A DNA stretch of 23,349 nt from an uncultured Campylobacter sp. (lineage in GTDB: Bacteria; Campylobacterota; Campylobacteria; Campylobacterales; Campylobacteraceae), in NCBI RefSeq assembly GCF_937981295.1, contig NZ_CALJPC010000098.1:1-23349 (forward strand), read 5' to 3'. The notes under the pieces are model-generated. The model saw nothing but the letters and a program-made list of their open reading frames with translations. It was not told where the DNA came from and did no database searches. A program made the translations under genes and the position numbers. This document shows, one piece after another, positions 6,828 to 15,080 of this stretch; position 1 is the stretch's first letter, and each line of letters begins with the position of its first letter.

Positions 6828-7411
6828 TTTGCTTTTTCTCCGCGCCGCGATGAAATTTTAAAGCTTGCGCAGTTTTTGCGCGAGCTTGAGCTTAAAATTT
6901 TATCACGTGTAGTAAAACCTCGCGTAGCAATACCGCAAGGCTCAAATTTTAACCCGCGACGTGCCGTAAATTTAGCTATACTGCGCGTTGTAAATTTCGG
7001 CTCGCCGTGCGTTGCAAATTTTATATCGTCGCTAGCGAAAATTTTAAAATTTTTCCTATCGGCGCAGTGTTCGCGCGCCGCAAAATTTGAGATATTCTTG
7101 CTTGCAGCCGCATCTATCGGCGTCGTGCGCGCCGTTTTAGCGCCGCGGCAGGCAGAGCTCGCCCGCCTCGCAGAAATCGCCTCTCGGTCATCCGCTTTTA
7201 CGCGCGCTTCAAAGCCCTGTGGTCTTGCGTCGACTGCTCGATTTGCAGCTCTCGCTTCTGCCGTTAAATTTGACGTTCGTTCGCGTACCGCAAAATTTTT
7301 AAAATTCTCGCGCTTCGTAAAACACGCAAGCGCCGCAGAGCGGAGATTGCTTTTGAAATTTAATCCCGCGCCGTTTGAGTGCGGGTTTGGCGCCAAACAA
7401 AAAACCTTCAC
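6824..7411 (-). CDS. Low-complexity linking ORF between ligA and tlyA, 195 aa
   Basis: This frame fills the gap between ligA and tlyA exactly. Its GTG overlaps the ligA stop (GTGA), a GGGGAG sits about six bases upstream, and its TGA overlaps the tlyA ATG (ATGA). That arrangement fits translational coupling. The protein, however, has no recognisable domain. It is basic, Ala/Arg/Lys/Phe-rich and made of repeated KF or NF words (SIAKFTARRGLKFEPCG), reflecting dense AAATTT words in the DNA. C. jejuni has an unrelated membrane protein gene at this place, as I recall. It may be a coupling frame or newly formed gene, or untranslated spacer that happens to be open. Confidence 0.35.
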   Translation of the reverse strand: MKVFCLAPNPHSNGAGLNFKSNLRSAALACFTKRENFKNFAVRERTSNLTAEARAANRAVDARPQGFEARVKADDREAISARRASSACRGAKTARTTPIDAAASKNISNFAAREHCADRKNFKIFASDDIKFATHGEPKFTTRSIAKFTARRGLKFEPCGIATRGFTTRDKILSSSSRKNCASFKISSRRGEKAK

Positions 7412-9414
7412 TCGCCGCTCCCCGCGAGCACTTCAGGCTCGCTCTTGCCGGGTGAATTTGCGCCGGGCGTCGCCAGGCTCGCAAGCGCTTCAAACTCGCT
7501 CTCGTCGATCACCCGCACGCCAAGCGAGCGGGCTTTTTGCAGTTTGGAGCCCGCTTCTGCGCCTGCAAGCACGAAGTCGGTCTTGGCAGATACCGAGCCT
7601 TGCACCTTCGCGCCCATTGCCAAAAGCCTGGCCTTAAACTCGTCGCGCGGACGGCTAAGCGTGCCGGTGATGACGACGCTGCGGTCCGTGAAGACGCTTT
7701 TGACGGTCTGCATCTCGGGCGCGCGAGGCGCGATGATTTCGCTTAGATTTAGAATTTTTTCGCGATTTATCTTGCAAAACTCCGCTAGGCTCCTTGCCAT
7801 CGCTTCTCCAAAGCCCTCCAGCCGCAAAATTTCATCCTCGCTCGCATCCAGCCAATCCTGCCCGAATGCCGCAGCGATCTTGCGCGCGGCCACCTCGCCG
7901 ATGTGTTCGATCCCCAAAGAAGCGATGAAGCGCTCAAGCGGCGCGTTTTTGCTCGCGTTTATCGCGCCCAAAAGGTTTGAAATTTTTTTATCCGCAAAGC
8001 CCTCAAGATCCGCCAAATCCTGCGCGCCGAGGGCGTAAATGTCGCCGATCTTTGAAATTTTGCCGCTTTCAAAAAGCTGCGTGATCGTCGCATCGCTTAG
8101 CCCTTCAATATTCATGCATTTTTTGGAGCAGAAATAGATCAGCGAGCCTATCACGCGCGCCTTGCAATCGAGGTTTTGACACTTTATGAGCGCGCCTTCG
8201 TCAAGTAGCTTCTCGCCGCAAACCGGGCAGCGACCCGGGCGCGAAATTTCGCTCTGCGTGCCGTCTCTGCGCTGTTTATAAACGCTCGTGATCTTCGGGA
8301 TCACGTCGCCGCTGCGGATGATGCCTACGAAATCGTTTTTCATCAGCCCAAGTCGCGCGATCTCGTCGAAATTATGAAGCGTCGCGTTTGAAACGTTCGC
8401 GCCGTCGATATTTACGCTATCTACGACGGCTACGGGGGTGACTGCGCCGGTGCGGCCGACCTGCAGATTGATCTCGCGCAGCCGCGTTACCTTTTCGACC
8501 GCAGGAAATTTATACGCGACCATAAAGCGCGGAAATTTCACCGTATAGCCCATCTGTGCGCACTTTGAAAGCTCGTTTACGCGGATTACCATGCCGTCAA
8601 GCATCAGGTCTTTGCTCGCGCGCATGCTATGTAGCGCCTCGTACGCGCTCCTGATCTCGCTTGCGCTCTTGCAGATGCGGCAAAACTCGTCGCGTAAGAA
8701 ACCTAAGCTGCGCACGAACTCCATTATCTGCGAGTGCAGCGCAAAGCCTAACGAATGCTCGCCCACTCCCCACGGGATAAATTTTAGCTTCCGCTTCGCT
8801 ACGATCGCGCTATCTAGCTGGCGCAGGCTTCCCGCGGCGGCGTTGCGCGGGTTTGAAAACAGGCTCTCGCCGTTTGCGGCGCGCTCGTCGTTTAGCGCGT
8901 CAAAATCGCTCTTTGCGATCAGCGTCTCGCCGCGGATCTCGATCCTTCCCTCGTAGGGGATCTGAAGCGGCACCGATTTGATCGCTCTTGCGTTTTGCGT
9001 CACGTCCTCGCCTATAAGCCCGTCGCCGCGCGTCGCCGCGCTTATAAGCACGCCGCCTTCGTAGGTCAAATTTAAGCTCGCGCCGTCAAATTTCGGCTCG
9101 ACGTAAAACTGCGCGCCGCTCTTCTCGCCGCGAGCTAGCCACGCCAAAAGATCCGCGTCGTCGAAAATATCCTCCATCGACCACATCTGCGCGCCGTGAG
9201 CGAGCTTAGAAAAGCCCTCGCTGATCGCGCCTCCGATGCGCCGTGTAGGCGAGTAGGGCAGCGCGAGCGCGGGATTTTGCTCCTCAAATTTCTCCGCTTG
9301 CGAATAAAGCTCGTCGTACTCCTCGTCGCTTGCGATCGGCCGATCGTCGGTGTAATATGCCCGCGCCCACGCATTTAGCGTATCTACCGCGGATCTGTAT
9401 TCATCGTAATTCAT
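7408..9414 (-). CDS. ligA: NAD-dependent DNA ligase LigA
   Basis: LigA seals nicks during replication and repair using NAD. The 668-residue protein has the full domain series: an Ia domain with YYTDDRPIASDEEYD (20-34); the adenylation domain with VEPKFDGASL and the nucleophile Lys108, RGETLIA at 161-167 and SNPRNAAAGSLRQLD (187-201); an OB fold (about 312-385); a four-Cys zinc finger (Cys396, Cys399, Cys412, Cys417); helix-hairpin-helix repeats (about 430-545); and a C-terminal BRCT domain (about 574-647). It starts in an ATGA overlap with the preceding small frame and ends in a GTGA overlap with the following one. The length is normal and no insert is seen. Confidence 0.96.
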   Translation of the reverse strand: MNYDEYRSAVDTLNAWARAYYTDDRPIASDEEYDELYSQAEKFEEQNPALALPYSPTRRIGGAISEGFSKLAHGAQMWSMEDIFDDADLLAWLARGEKSGAQFYVEPKFDGASLNLTYEGGVLISAATRGDGLIGEDVTQNARAIKSVPLQIPYEGRIEIRGETLIAKSDFDALNDERAANGESLFSNPRNAAAGSLRQLDSAIVAKRKLKFIPWGVGEHSLGFALHSQIMEFVRSLGFLRDEFCRICKSASEIRSAYEALHSMRASKDLMLDGMVIRVNELSKCAQMGYTVKFPRFMVAYKFPAVEKVTRLREINLQVGRTGAVTPVAVVDSVNIDGANVSNATLHNFDEIARLGLMKNDFVGIIRSGDVIPKITSVYKQRRDGTQSEISRPGRCPVCGEKLLDEGALIKCQNLDCKARVIGSLIYFCSKKCMNIEGLSDATITQLFESGKISKIGDIYALGAQDLADLEGFADKKISNLLGAINASKNAPLERFIASLGIEHIGEVAARKIAAAFGQDWLDASEDEILRLEGFGEAMARSLAEFCKINREKILNLSEIIAPRAPEMQTVKSVFTDRSVVITGTLSRPRDEFKARLLAMGAKVQGSVSAKTDFVLAGAEAGSKLQKARSLGVRVIDESEFEALASLATPGANSPGKSEPEVLAGSGE

Positions 9415-9599
9415 CTTGCGCTCGCATCTTTAAATTTTAAAATTCCGCGCTCCGTTAAAATTTTACGTCGCGTTAGAATTTTACGCTCCGCGGCGGGTCT
9501 GTGCACCCCAAATACTGTGCCGCACAGCCCATTATCGTTAAATTTTGTGGGTCCGCTCGCTTTAAATTTCGTGTTTAAAAAGGCGCGATCAATTTTCAT
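9411..9599 (-). CDS. Small linking ORF between kdsB and ligA, 62 aa
   Basis: The ATG at 9599 lies inside the end of kdsB and has an AAAGGAG site seven bases upstream. The stop overlaps the ligA start (ATGA), so the frame bridges the two genes without a gap. The 62-residue basic product has no known motif and a duplicated RKILT stretch (RKILTRRKILTERGILKF), which reflects repeated AAATTTTA-type words. It may be a leader-like coupling frame that delivers ribosomes to ligA, whose own ribosome-binding site is weak, or it may be chance. Conservation would decide. Confidence 0.4.
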   Translation of the reverse strand: MKIDRAFLNTKFKASGPTKFNDNGLCGTVFGVHRPAAERKILTRRKILTERGILKFKDASAR

Positions 9600-10311
9600 T
9601 GCCGAACTCCTTTAGCGCGCGCTCGTAATCAGCCGGCGTGTCGATGCCGATGCTTTCGGTTTCGATCCCAAGCATCGCGATCTTCTCGCCCGCGCTTATG
9701 GCGCGAAGCTGCTCGAGTTTTTCGGTATCTTCCAGCGCTGAGGCGGGCAGGGCGCAAAACCGCTTTAAATTTCGCACGCTGTATGCGTAGATGCCGATGT
9801 GTCCGAGGTAGCACTCGCATGCCGCGCGTGGATAGGGGATGAGCGAGCGCGAAAAATAGATCGCAAAGCCCGCATTATCAAGCACTAACTTGACTAAATT
9901 CGGATCCGCCGCCGCCCGAGGGCTTATATATTTGTAACAGCTCGCCATAAATGCGCCCTTTTGCGTGATCATGGCGTTGGCGAAATCTTTAAATTTAATC
10001 AAATTTTCGCTCTCGAAAAAGGGCTCGTCGGCTTGGATATTGATGATGATCTCGTTCTCCGCAAGCGCCGCGTTTGCGACCGCTTCATTGATCCGATCGG
10101 TGCCGCTTTGATGCTCGCGCGCGGTGAGAACGGCGTCAAAGCCGTAATCTTGCGCGATCTTTAAAATTTGCGGCTCATCCACGGCGATTAGCACGCGGTC
10201 TGCCTTGGCGGCATTCTGAGCCGTTTTGATAAACATCGGAACGCCATCAAACTCACATAAAATTTTATTTTTAAAGCGCGTCGAAGCAAGGCGTGCGGGG
10301 ATTACTATCAT
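9589..10311 (-). CDS. kdsB: 3-deoxy-manno-octulosonate cytidylyltransferase KdsB
   Basis: KdsB activates Kdo as CMP-Kdo for lipid A/LOS core assembly. The protein begins MIVIPARLASTRFKNK, the family's nucleotide-binding start, followed by SGTDRINEA, INIQADEPFF with the metal-binding Asp, and YFSRSLIPYPR. It ends with GIDTPADYERA, where the family usually has GVDTPEDLE. The ATG at 10311 is preferred because it overlaps the thrC stop (ATGA) and gives the normal N-terminus; a GTG four codons earlier has no ribosome-binding site. The 240-residue length is normal. A run of seven A/T at the thrC-kdsB junction (10311-10317) could slip. Confidence 0.95.
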   Translation of the reverse strand: MIVIPARLASTRFKNKILCEFDGVPMFIKTAQNAAKADRVLIAVDEPQILKIAQDYGFDAVLTAREHQSGTDRINEAVANAALAENEIIINIQADEPFFESENLIKFKDFANAMITQKGAFMASCYKYISPRAAADPNLVKLVLDNAGFAIYFSRSLIPYPRAACECYLGHIGIYAYSVRNLKRFCALPASALEDTEKLEQLRAISAGEKIAMLGIETESIGIDTPADYERALKEFGNEN

Positions 10312-11861
10312 TTTTTTATCCACTCTATTATGGCGTTTTTGATCTCGCTTTGCTCCACGACGCTGGAGTGTACCTGCGGCGCGCTAAAAAGGCGCGAGAT
10401 CTGCGGCGGAATGTCGCTGCGAAATTCCTTCGAAAGTGCGATCATATCGGCTCGCTCGTCCTCGCAAGCCCTGCCTTTGATCGCGCCGATCATCGACGGC
10501 GTAAATTTAATCCACTTCGCGGTCGAGATGACGAGATTTAGGCGACTTTCGTCAAGTAGCTTAAAGCAGGTCGCCGTGTGCGGATCGATCAGCACGCCGC
10601 GGCTGCTCTCTTGCTTGATAAACTTAGCGCACTGCGCATCGTCGCAAAAATCCGCCTCGAAGACCTCGCGCAGCTTCGCAAGTTCGCTCTCGCTGAGTTT
10701 GTAAAATTTATCTCGCGCCAGGCTTTGCATCAGCTCGCTAGTGCGCGCATCGCCGAACATATCGCTAAGCAGCCGCTCAACGTTGGAGCTAACTAAAATA
10801 TCCATCGCAGGGCTGATCGTGCGGATGAGCTCGCGCCCGCGCAGATCGTAGATGCCGCGCGTAAAAAGCTCGGTCAGGATATTGTTCGCGTTTGAAGCGA
10901 TCTTGATTTTGCCGATCTTTGCGCCCATCTTTTTGGCGAAATACGCTCCCAGCGCGTTGCCGAAATTCCCGCTAGGCACTATGACGTCGAATGTGTTAAA
11001 TTTAGCGTTCTGTTTTGCGCTCTGCGCGCCGTTTGCGCTTGTCGCAGCGTCTAAATTTTGACTGCACGCCGTGCACTGATCGCTTTGCTTTAAATTTTGC
11101 TCATAGCCCAATACGCCGTGCTTTGAGAAATAGATGCTAGCGTAGAGGTAGTAGATGATCTGAAATAAAATCCTGCCGAAATTTACCGAGTTTGCGGCGC
11201 TTAAGTTTAAATTTGCCCGCGCGAGCTCGTTTCTGAAATCATCGTCTGCCAGCAGCGATTTTAGCGCGCGTTGCGTATCGTCGAAGTTGCCGCGCACGCC
11301 TAAAATTTTAAGATTTGCCGCGCTTTGTTTGACCATCTGCTGGCGCTGTATCTCGCTCGTGCCGCCCTGCGGGTAGAGGCAGACCGCTTTGATATTCTCG
11401 TCGTCCGCAAAAGCCTCCAGCGTCGCAGGCCCCGTGTCGCCGCTCGTGGCACACATTATTAAAAATTTTTCATTCCTGGATTTTGCGATGCTTTTTAAAA
11501 GCGCGCCGAAGGGCTGCAGCGCCATATCCTTAAACGCGAGCGTCGGGCCGTGGTAAAGCTCCAAAATATAGGCGTTCTCGCTTAGTTTTTTGATCTGGAC
11601 GGGGCAGGCGGGGTTTTCAAATTTATCGTAGCGCTTTAGCGCGCTCTCAAAGACCTCGCTGCTTACGTCAAAATCGAAGCTCTCGATGATTTTAAGCGCG
11701 ATCTGTTTGTAGCTCAGATCCTCGCACTGCTTAAAAAAATCCTCGCTCAAAAGCGGCAGCCGCTCGGGGCTGAAAAGCCCGCCGCCGCTCGCGCTCGGAT
11801 TTAGCAGCGCGTAGCTAAGATCCGCTTTTTGCGAAAAATCTCTCGTTGAAACCAGTTTCAT
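10308..11861 (-). CDS. thrC: Threonine synthase ThrC
   Basis: ThrC converts O-phosphohomoserine to threonine with PLP. The N-terminal domain is followed by the PLP lysine motif HGPTLAFKDMALQ (Lys111), ATSGDTGPATLEAF (138-151), PQGGTSEIQRQQM and the phosphate-binding SGNFGNALGAYFAKK (297-311). At 517 residues it is longer than the usual 465-490 of this class. A low-complexity, Gln/Ala/Asn-rich segment at about 254-288 (SDQCTACSQNLDAATSANG) explains the excess. AAGGA lies upstream of the ATG. It follows argB by 121 bases and overlaps kdsB by four. thrC next to kdsB and lpxK matches the C. jejuni order as I remember it. Confidence 0.95.
   Translation of the reverse strand: MKLVSTRDFSQKADLSYALLNPSASGGGLFSPERLPLLSEDFFKQCEDLSYKQIALKIIESFDFDVSSEVFESALKRYDKFENPACPVQIKKLSENAYILELYHGPTLAFKDMALQPFGALLKSIAKSRNEKFLIMCATSGDTGPATLEAFADDENIKAVCLYPQGGTSEIQRQQMVKQSAANLKILGVRGNFDDTQRALKSLLADDDFRNELARANLNLSAANSVNFGRILFQIIYYLYASIYFSKHGVLGYEQNLKQSDQCTACSQNLDAATSANGAQSAKQNAKFNTFDVIVPSGNFGNALGAYFAKKMGAKIGKIKIASNANNILTELFTRGIYDLRGRELIRTISPAMDILVSSNVERLLSDMFGDARTSELMQSLARDKFYKLSESELAKLREVFEADFCDDAQCAKFIKQESSRGVLIDPHTATCFKLLDESRLNLVISTAKWIKFTPSMIGAIKGRACEDERADMIALSKEFRSDIPPQISRLFSAPQVHSSVVEQSEIKNAIIEWIKK
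10998..11102. other. Low-complexity in-frame insert in thrC
   Basis: This stretch encodes ThrC residues of about 254-288 with a Gln/Ala/Asn/Cys-rich sequence lacking family similarity, placed just before the phosphate-binding loop. It contains AAATTT words in DNA (TCTAAATTTTG, TTTAAATTTTG). It resembles the inserts in ribF, tlyA and lpxK in style. Confidence 0.5.
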
Positions 11862-11982
11862 CTTTTTCCTTTTTAAAATTTTAAAATTTACGCCCGCCTA
11901 GGCGCTTTAAATTTGATCGCTTAGGTCGCTTGCGCGGACTTGCGGCATCGCCGCTTTAAGCCTGCCGCCTCCGCGCTCGCGC

Positions 11983-12840
11983 CTAAATTTCTTCCTTTAT
12001 TAAACTTCCTATGCCGCCGTCCGTGAAAAGCTCAAGCAGGATCGAGTGCGGAATTTTGCCGTTGATGATATGCGCGGCACTTGCGCCGTTTCGCACGCAT
12101 TGCAGGCATGCATCGACCTTTGGGATCATGCCGCCTGCGATCGTGCCGTCCTTTTTAAGTTTCGAAATGAGCGCGGCATCAAGCTTGCTGATTAAATTTC
12201 CCTCTTTATCGAGCACTCCGTCAATGTCGCTTAAAAATATAGCCTTGCTCGCTTTTAGCGCGGCTGCGATCCTGCTGGCGCAGAGATCGGCATTGATATT
12301 AAAGCTCACGTTTTCGTCCGTCTCGCCGCCCGCAAGCGGGGCGATCACCGGCAGATAGTCCTTTTGCAGCAGGTCGTTTATCAGCTTGGTGTTTACCTCG
12401 GTGATCTCGCCTACGAAGCCGTATTTTTTCTCATCGAGGAATTTTGCCCTCAAAAGCCCGCCGTCCTTGCCGCTGATACCGATCGCGGGCGCGCCGTTTT
12501 GGTTCAAAAGCGCCGTGATCTCTTTATTTACCGCGCCGCTTAGCACCATCTCGGTAATTTCGATCGCGTCTTTATTCGTTATGCGAAGCCCGTCCTTAAA
12601 CTCGCTGCGCACGCCGATCTTATCCAGGGTCTGATTGATCTTTTTGCCGCCGCCGTGCACGACGATGATCTTGATGCCGACCATATGCAAAAGCACGATA
12701 TCGCGGGCAAAATCAAGCTTGAGCGTATCGTCGGTTTGCGCCGCGCCGCCGTATTTGACGACGAAAATTTTATCTCTAAATTTACGGATATAGGGCAGCG
12801 CGGAGATGATGACTTCGGCGGTTTTGCTCTTTTTTATCAT
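11983..12840 (-). CDS. argB: Acetylglutamate kinase ArgB
   Basis: ArgB phosphorylates N-acetylglutamate in arginine synthesis. Visible motifs are VVKYGGAAQ (27-35), IIVVHGGGKKIN (58-69), GISGKDGGLL (121-130), a NINADLCASRIAAAL substrate site, and FLSDIDGVL with GGMIPKV near the nucleotide site. The N-terminal helix AEVIISALPYIRKFRDK is of the kind found in hexameric, arginine-inhibited kinases, so feedback inhibition is plausible. AAAGGAATTTT precedes the ATG. The 285-residue length is normal. It sits between lpxK and thrC, where I do not recall it in C. jejuni. Confidence 0.96.
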   Translation of the reverse strand: MIKKSKTAEVIISALPYIRKFRDKIFVVKYGGAAQTDDTLKLDFARDIVLLHMVGIKIIVVHGGGKKINQTLDKIGVRSEFKDGLRITNKDAIEITEMVLSGAVNKEITALLNQNGAPAIGISGKDGGLLRAKFLDEKKYGFVGEITEVNTKLINDLLQKDYLPVIAPLAGGETDENVSFNINADLCASRIAAALKASKAIFLSDIDGVLDKEGNLISKLDAALISKLKKDGTIAGGMIPKVDACLQCVRNGASAAHIINGKIPHSILLELFTDGGIGSLIKEEI

Positions 12841-12858
12841 AAAATTCCTTTAAAAACC

Positions 12859-13941
12859 TTATTTTATCATAGCTTGGTTTATGTAGTTTTGAATTTCGCG
12901 GATAAAGTTTTCGCTTAGCTTTAAATTTAGCAAAATCACCGAAATTTCCGCGCCCAAATCCCTTAATTTCACGTAATCTTTCGCCGTGCAAAGGATATGC
13001 TCCGCATCCTCGCGCCTTAACAGCTCTAAAATCTGCTCTTTTTTGAAATCATAATGGTCGGGGAAAAATGCGTGGGCTTTTGCGAGCGGCAAAAACTCTT
13101 GCAAGCGCCAAGGCTTGGCGATAGCGCTGATTAAGATCGTACGGGATTTTTCAAAACCAGCCTCTTTAGAATTTAAAATTTTATCCGCAGCCGCGGGGTT
13201 TAAATTTGAAATTTCATCTGCCGCGCGATTTAAATTTAAATCCGAAATTTTATCCGCGGCGAGATTTGAAATCTCATTCGTGCCGTTTAGCTTACTTTGC
13301 AGATCCGCCGCCGAAATGATTTTAAGCTCCTGCGAGATGTCGCTTTGCGCGGGTATGAAATCCGCAAATTTATAAAAAAACGGCGGGTAGCGATATGCGG
13401 CGAATGGCAGACAAAAGGGCAGCTTCGGCGCGCTTTGAGGGCGTAGCAAGATATCAAATTTAGAGATATTAAATTTAGAAAATCCGTCGTCCAAGATCAC
13501 GAGCTCAAAGCCGAGAGTTTGCGCGCGCAAAATCCCTGCGGCGCGATCTTCGCTAACGATTACGTTTGCGCCGCGCAGAAACAGCGCGTATTCCATCGCC
13601 TCATCGCCGCTTTGCCCTACGTCGCAAAGTATCCGTCCGCCGAGAGATACTTCGAGCAAGCCTCTGCTTTTGCGCCCGTATCCGCGAAGAATGATGCATG
13701 TTTTGAGCTCCCCGCTAAATTCTTTAAAAAGCGCTCGCACTAGCGGGGTTTTGCCGCTTCCGCCGAGGGTTAAATTTCCGACGCTGATTATTGGAATTTT
13801 AAATTTTTGCGGCTTAGCAAAGAGCCTTTTTAGGCAGACGATAAGCGTATAAAGTAGCGATAAAGGCGCTAAAATTACTCCGAGCGCAAGCCATGCGGGG
13901 CTCGGGTCGTATAGGTTTCGCTCGATTAGGAGTTTAAACAC
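12859..13941 (-). CDS. lpxK: Tetraacyldisaccharide 4'-kinase LpxK with repeat insert
   Basis: LpxK adds the 4'-phosphate of lipid A at the inner membrane. A hydrophobic N-terminal anchor (WLALGVILAPLSLLYTLIV, 17-35) precedes the Walker A segment SVGNLTLGGSGKTPLVRAL (53-71), LRGYGRKSRG, QSGDEAMEYA, SEDRAAG and the Walker B-like VILDDGF. The C-terminal part has ISAIAKPW, FFPDHYDF and CTAKDYVKL. An extra segment at about 215-265 contains degenerate repeats (NEISNLAAD, KISDLN, DEISNLNPAAAD) and explains the length of 360. The start is a GTG overlapping the aminotransferase stop by eight bases with only a weak AGAG upstream, so the start is less sure than the identity. Confidence 0.92.
   Translation of the reverse strand: MFKLLIERNLYDPSPAWLALGVILAPLSLLYTLIVCLKRLFAKPQKFKIPIISVGNLTLGGSGKTPLVRALFKEFSGELKTCIILRGYGRKSRGLLEVSLGGRILCDVGQSGDEAMEYALFLRGANVIVSEDRAAGILRAQTLGFELVILDDGFSKFNISKFDILLRPQSAPKLPFCLPFAAYRYPPFFYKFADFIPAQSDISQELKIISAADLQSKLNGTNEISNLAADKISDLNLNRAADEISNLNPAAADKILNSKEAGFEKSRTILISAIAKPWRLQEFLPLAKAHAFFPDHYDFKKEQILELLRREDAEHILCTAKDYVKLRDLGAEISVILLNLKLSENFIREIQNYINQAMIK
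13147..13299. repeat. Degenerate EISNL/AAD repeats inside lpxK
   Basis: This stretch encodes about 51 LpxK residues built from 9-12 residue repeats of the form E/K-I-S-N/D-L-...-AAD. In DNA the units carry GAAATTT and TTTAAATTT words. It interrupts the region between the N-terminal and C-terminal halves of the kinase. Confidence 0.6.
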
Positions 13942-15070
13942 GATTTTGCGCTATCTCTTTGATCTGCTCGCAGATGTAGCTCACATCGTCGTCGCTAAGC
14001 GCCGTGTAGATCGGCAGGGATAAAATTTGCTGATAGTTTTTAAGCGCATTCGGGAAATCATTGACCTTGTAATTATATTTGCTTTTGTAGTAGCTTAGCA
14101 GATGCACCGGCACATAGTGCAGCGAAACACTCACTCCGCGCGAGATCAGCGCCTTGGCGAAATCGTCGCGGTTTTTGTCGATCTTTACGATGAATTGAGT
14201 ATAGATATGCTCCTCGCTGTCGCTTGGAAGCGTCACGTGAGGGCAGTTTGCGAGCTGCTCGCGATACGCTGCGGCGATCTGCTTGCGGCGCTTTATAAAG
14301 GTATCGGTTTTTGCAAACTGGGCGATCGCGTAAGCGGAATTTATAGCGTTAAGATCATATTTTTGACCGATGCGATCGACGTCGTAGGTAAAGGACATAT
14401 TGCCGTCTTTGTAAAAGGCGTCTCCCACGATGCCGCCGTTTCTTAAAATTTGCGCGGCGCTTGCGATCTCATCGTCGTTCGTGACGAAAAAGCCCGCCGT
14501 AGAGATCGCGTCTTGCGCTTGAGGATTGATCTGAAAGCACGATATGAGCGAGCTTTTAAGCGCTCCGATTTTTGCGCCTTTATAGGTAGCGCCCATAGCG
14601 CGGCACGCATCGTCTATAAGGATGATATTTTCGCTTTTGGCGACCTCGCTGATGGCGTCTATATCCGCAGCAAGCCCCGCGATGTGCGAGATGAAAGCGC
14701 ATTTTAGTTTCTTGTGGCGGTTCTGATCTATCGTGCGAGCAAGGCTTTCGCTCGTGATGTTAAAGCTTATCGGATCGATATCTACGAAAACGGGCTCTGC
14801 GTCGAAGTGGCGGATCACTTCGGCGACATTGGGGAAGGAATTTACGGAGCATAAAATTTTATCTCCGCGCTTAATATCCATCGCGCAAAGCGCCAGATGC
14901 AGCGCCGTCGTGCCGCTCGTGGTAGATACGGCGTGCTTTACGCCGAAATATTTACAAATATCCTCTTCAAAAATTTCGCTATATCTTATATCGCTGTTGT
15001 AGAGGGCGCTTTTAATTAAGTCTTCCTCTTTTTTATCGATTTGAGCCTTATAAAACGGTATCTCTTTCAT
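13934..15070 (-). CDS. DegT/DnrJ/EryC1/StrS aminotransferase-like protein lacking the PLP lysine
   Basis: The fold is clear: a start IPFYKAQIDKKEED, the PLP-cradling TTSGTTALHLAL (50-61), FVDIDPISFNI (95-105), an IIDDACRAMGATYKG-like stretch (about 150-164) where most members have EDAAHA-x-G-A, and LPIYTALSDDDV near the end. Members normally carry a lysine in a SF-x4-K-x5-EGG motif. Here that region is CFQINPQAQDAISTAGFF (178-195), with Ala185 at the lysine position and no EGG. The protein may therefore be a dehydratase-like, isomerase-like or non-catalytic member. AAGGAGAG precedes the ATG. It lies between nadE and lpxK, so a sugar or LOS role is possible but only inferred. Confidence 0.85.
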   Translation of the reverse strand: MKEIPFYKAQIDKKEEDLIKSALYNSDIRYSEIFEEDICKYFGVKHAVSTTSGTTALHLALCAMDIKRGDKILCSVNSFPNVAEVIRHFDAEPVFVDIDPISFNITSESLARTIDQNRHKKLKCAFISHIAGLAADIDAISEVAKSENIILIDDACRAMGATYKGAKIGALKSSLISCFQINPQAQDAISTAGFFVTNDDEIASAAQILRNGGIVGDAFYKDGNMSFTYDVDRIGQKYDLNAINSAYAIAQFAKTDTFIKRRKQIAAAYREQLANCPHVTLPSDSEEHIYTQFIVKIDKNRDDFAKALISRGVSVSLHYVPVHLLSYYKSKYNYKVNDFPNALKNYQQILSLPIYTALSDDDVSYICEQIKEIAQNRV

Positions 15071-15080
15071 AAATCTCTCC

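Noticed and set aside
6876..7637. 253-codon plus-strand frame antisense to the ligA end and the linking frame
   Set aside because: It is mostly a mirror of the low-complexity spacer and of the well-supported ligA frame; no domain or ribosome-binding site was seen.
10309..10323. GTG start of kdsB at 10323
   Set aside because: The ATG at 10311 overlaps the thrC stop as ATGA and gives the normal family N-terminus; the GTG has no ribosome-binding site.
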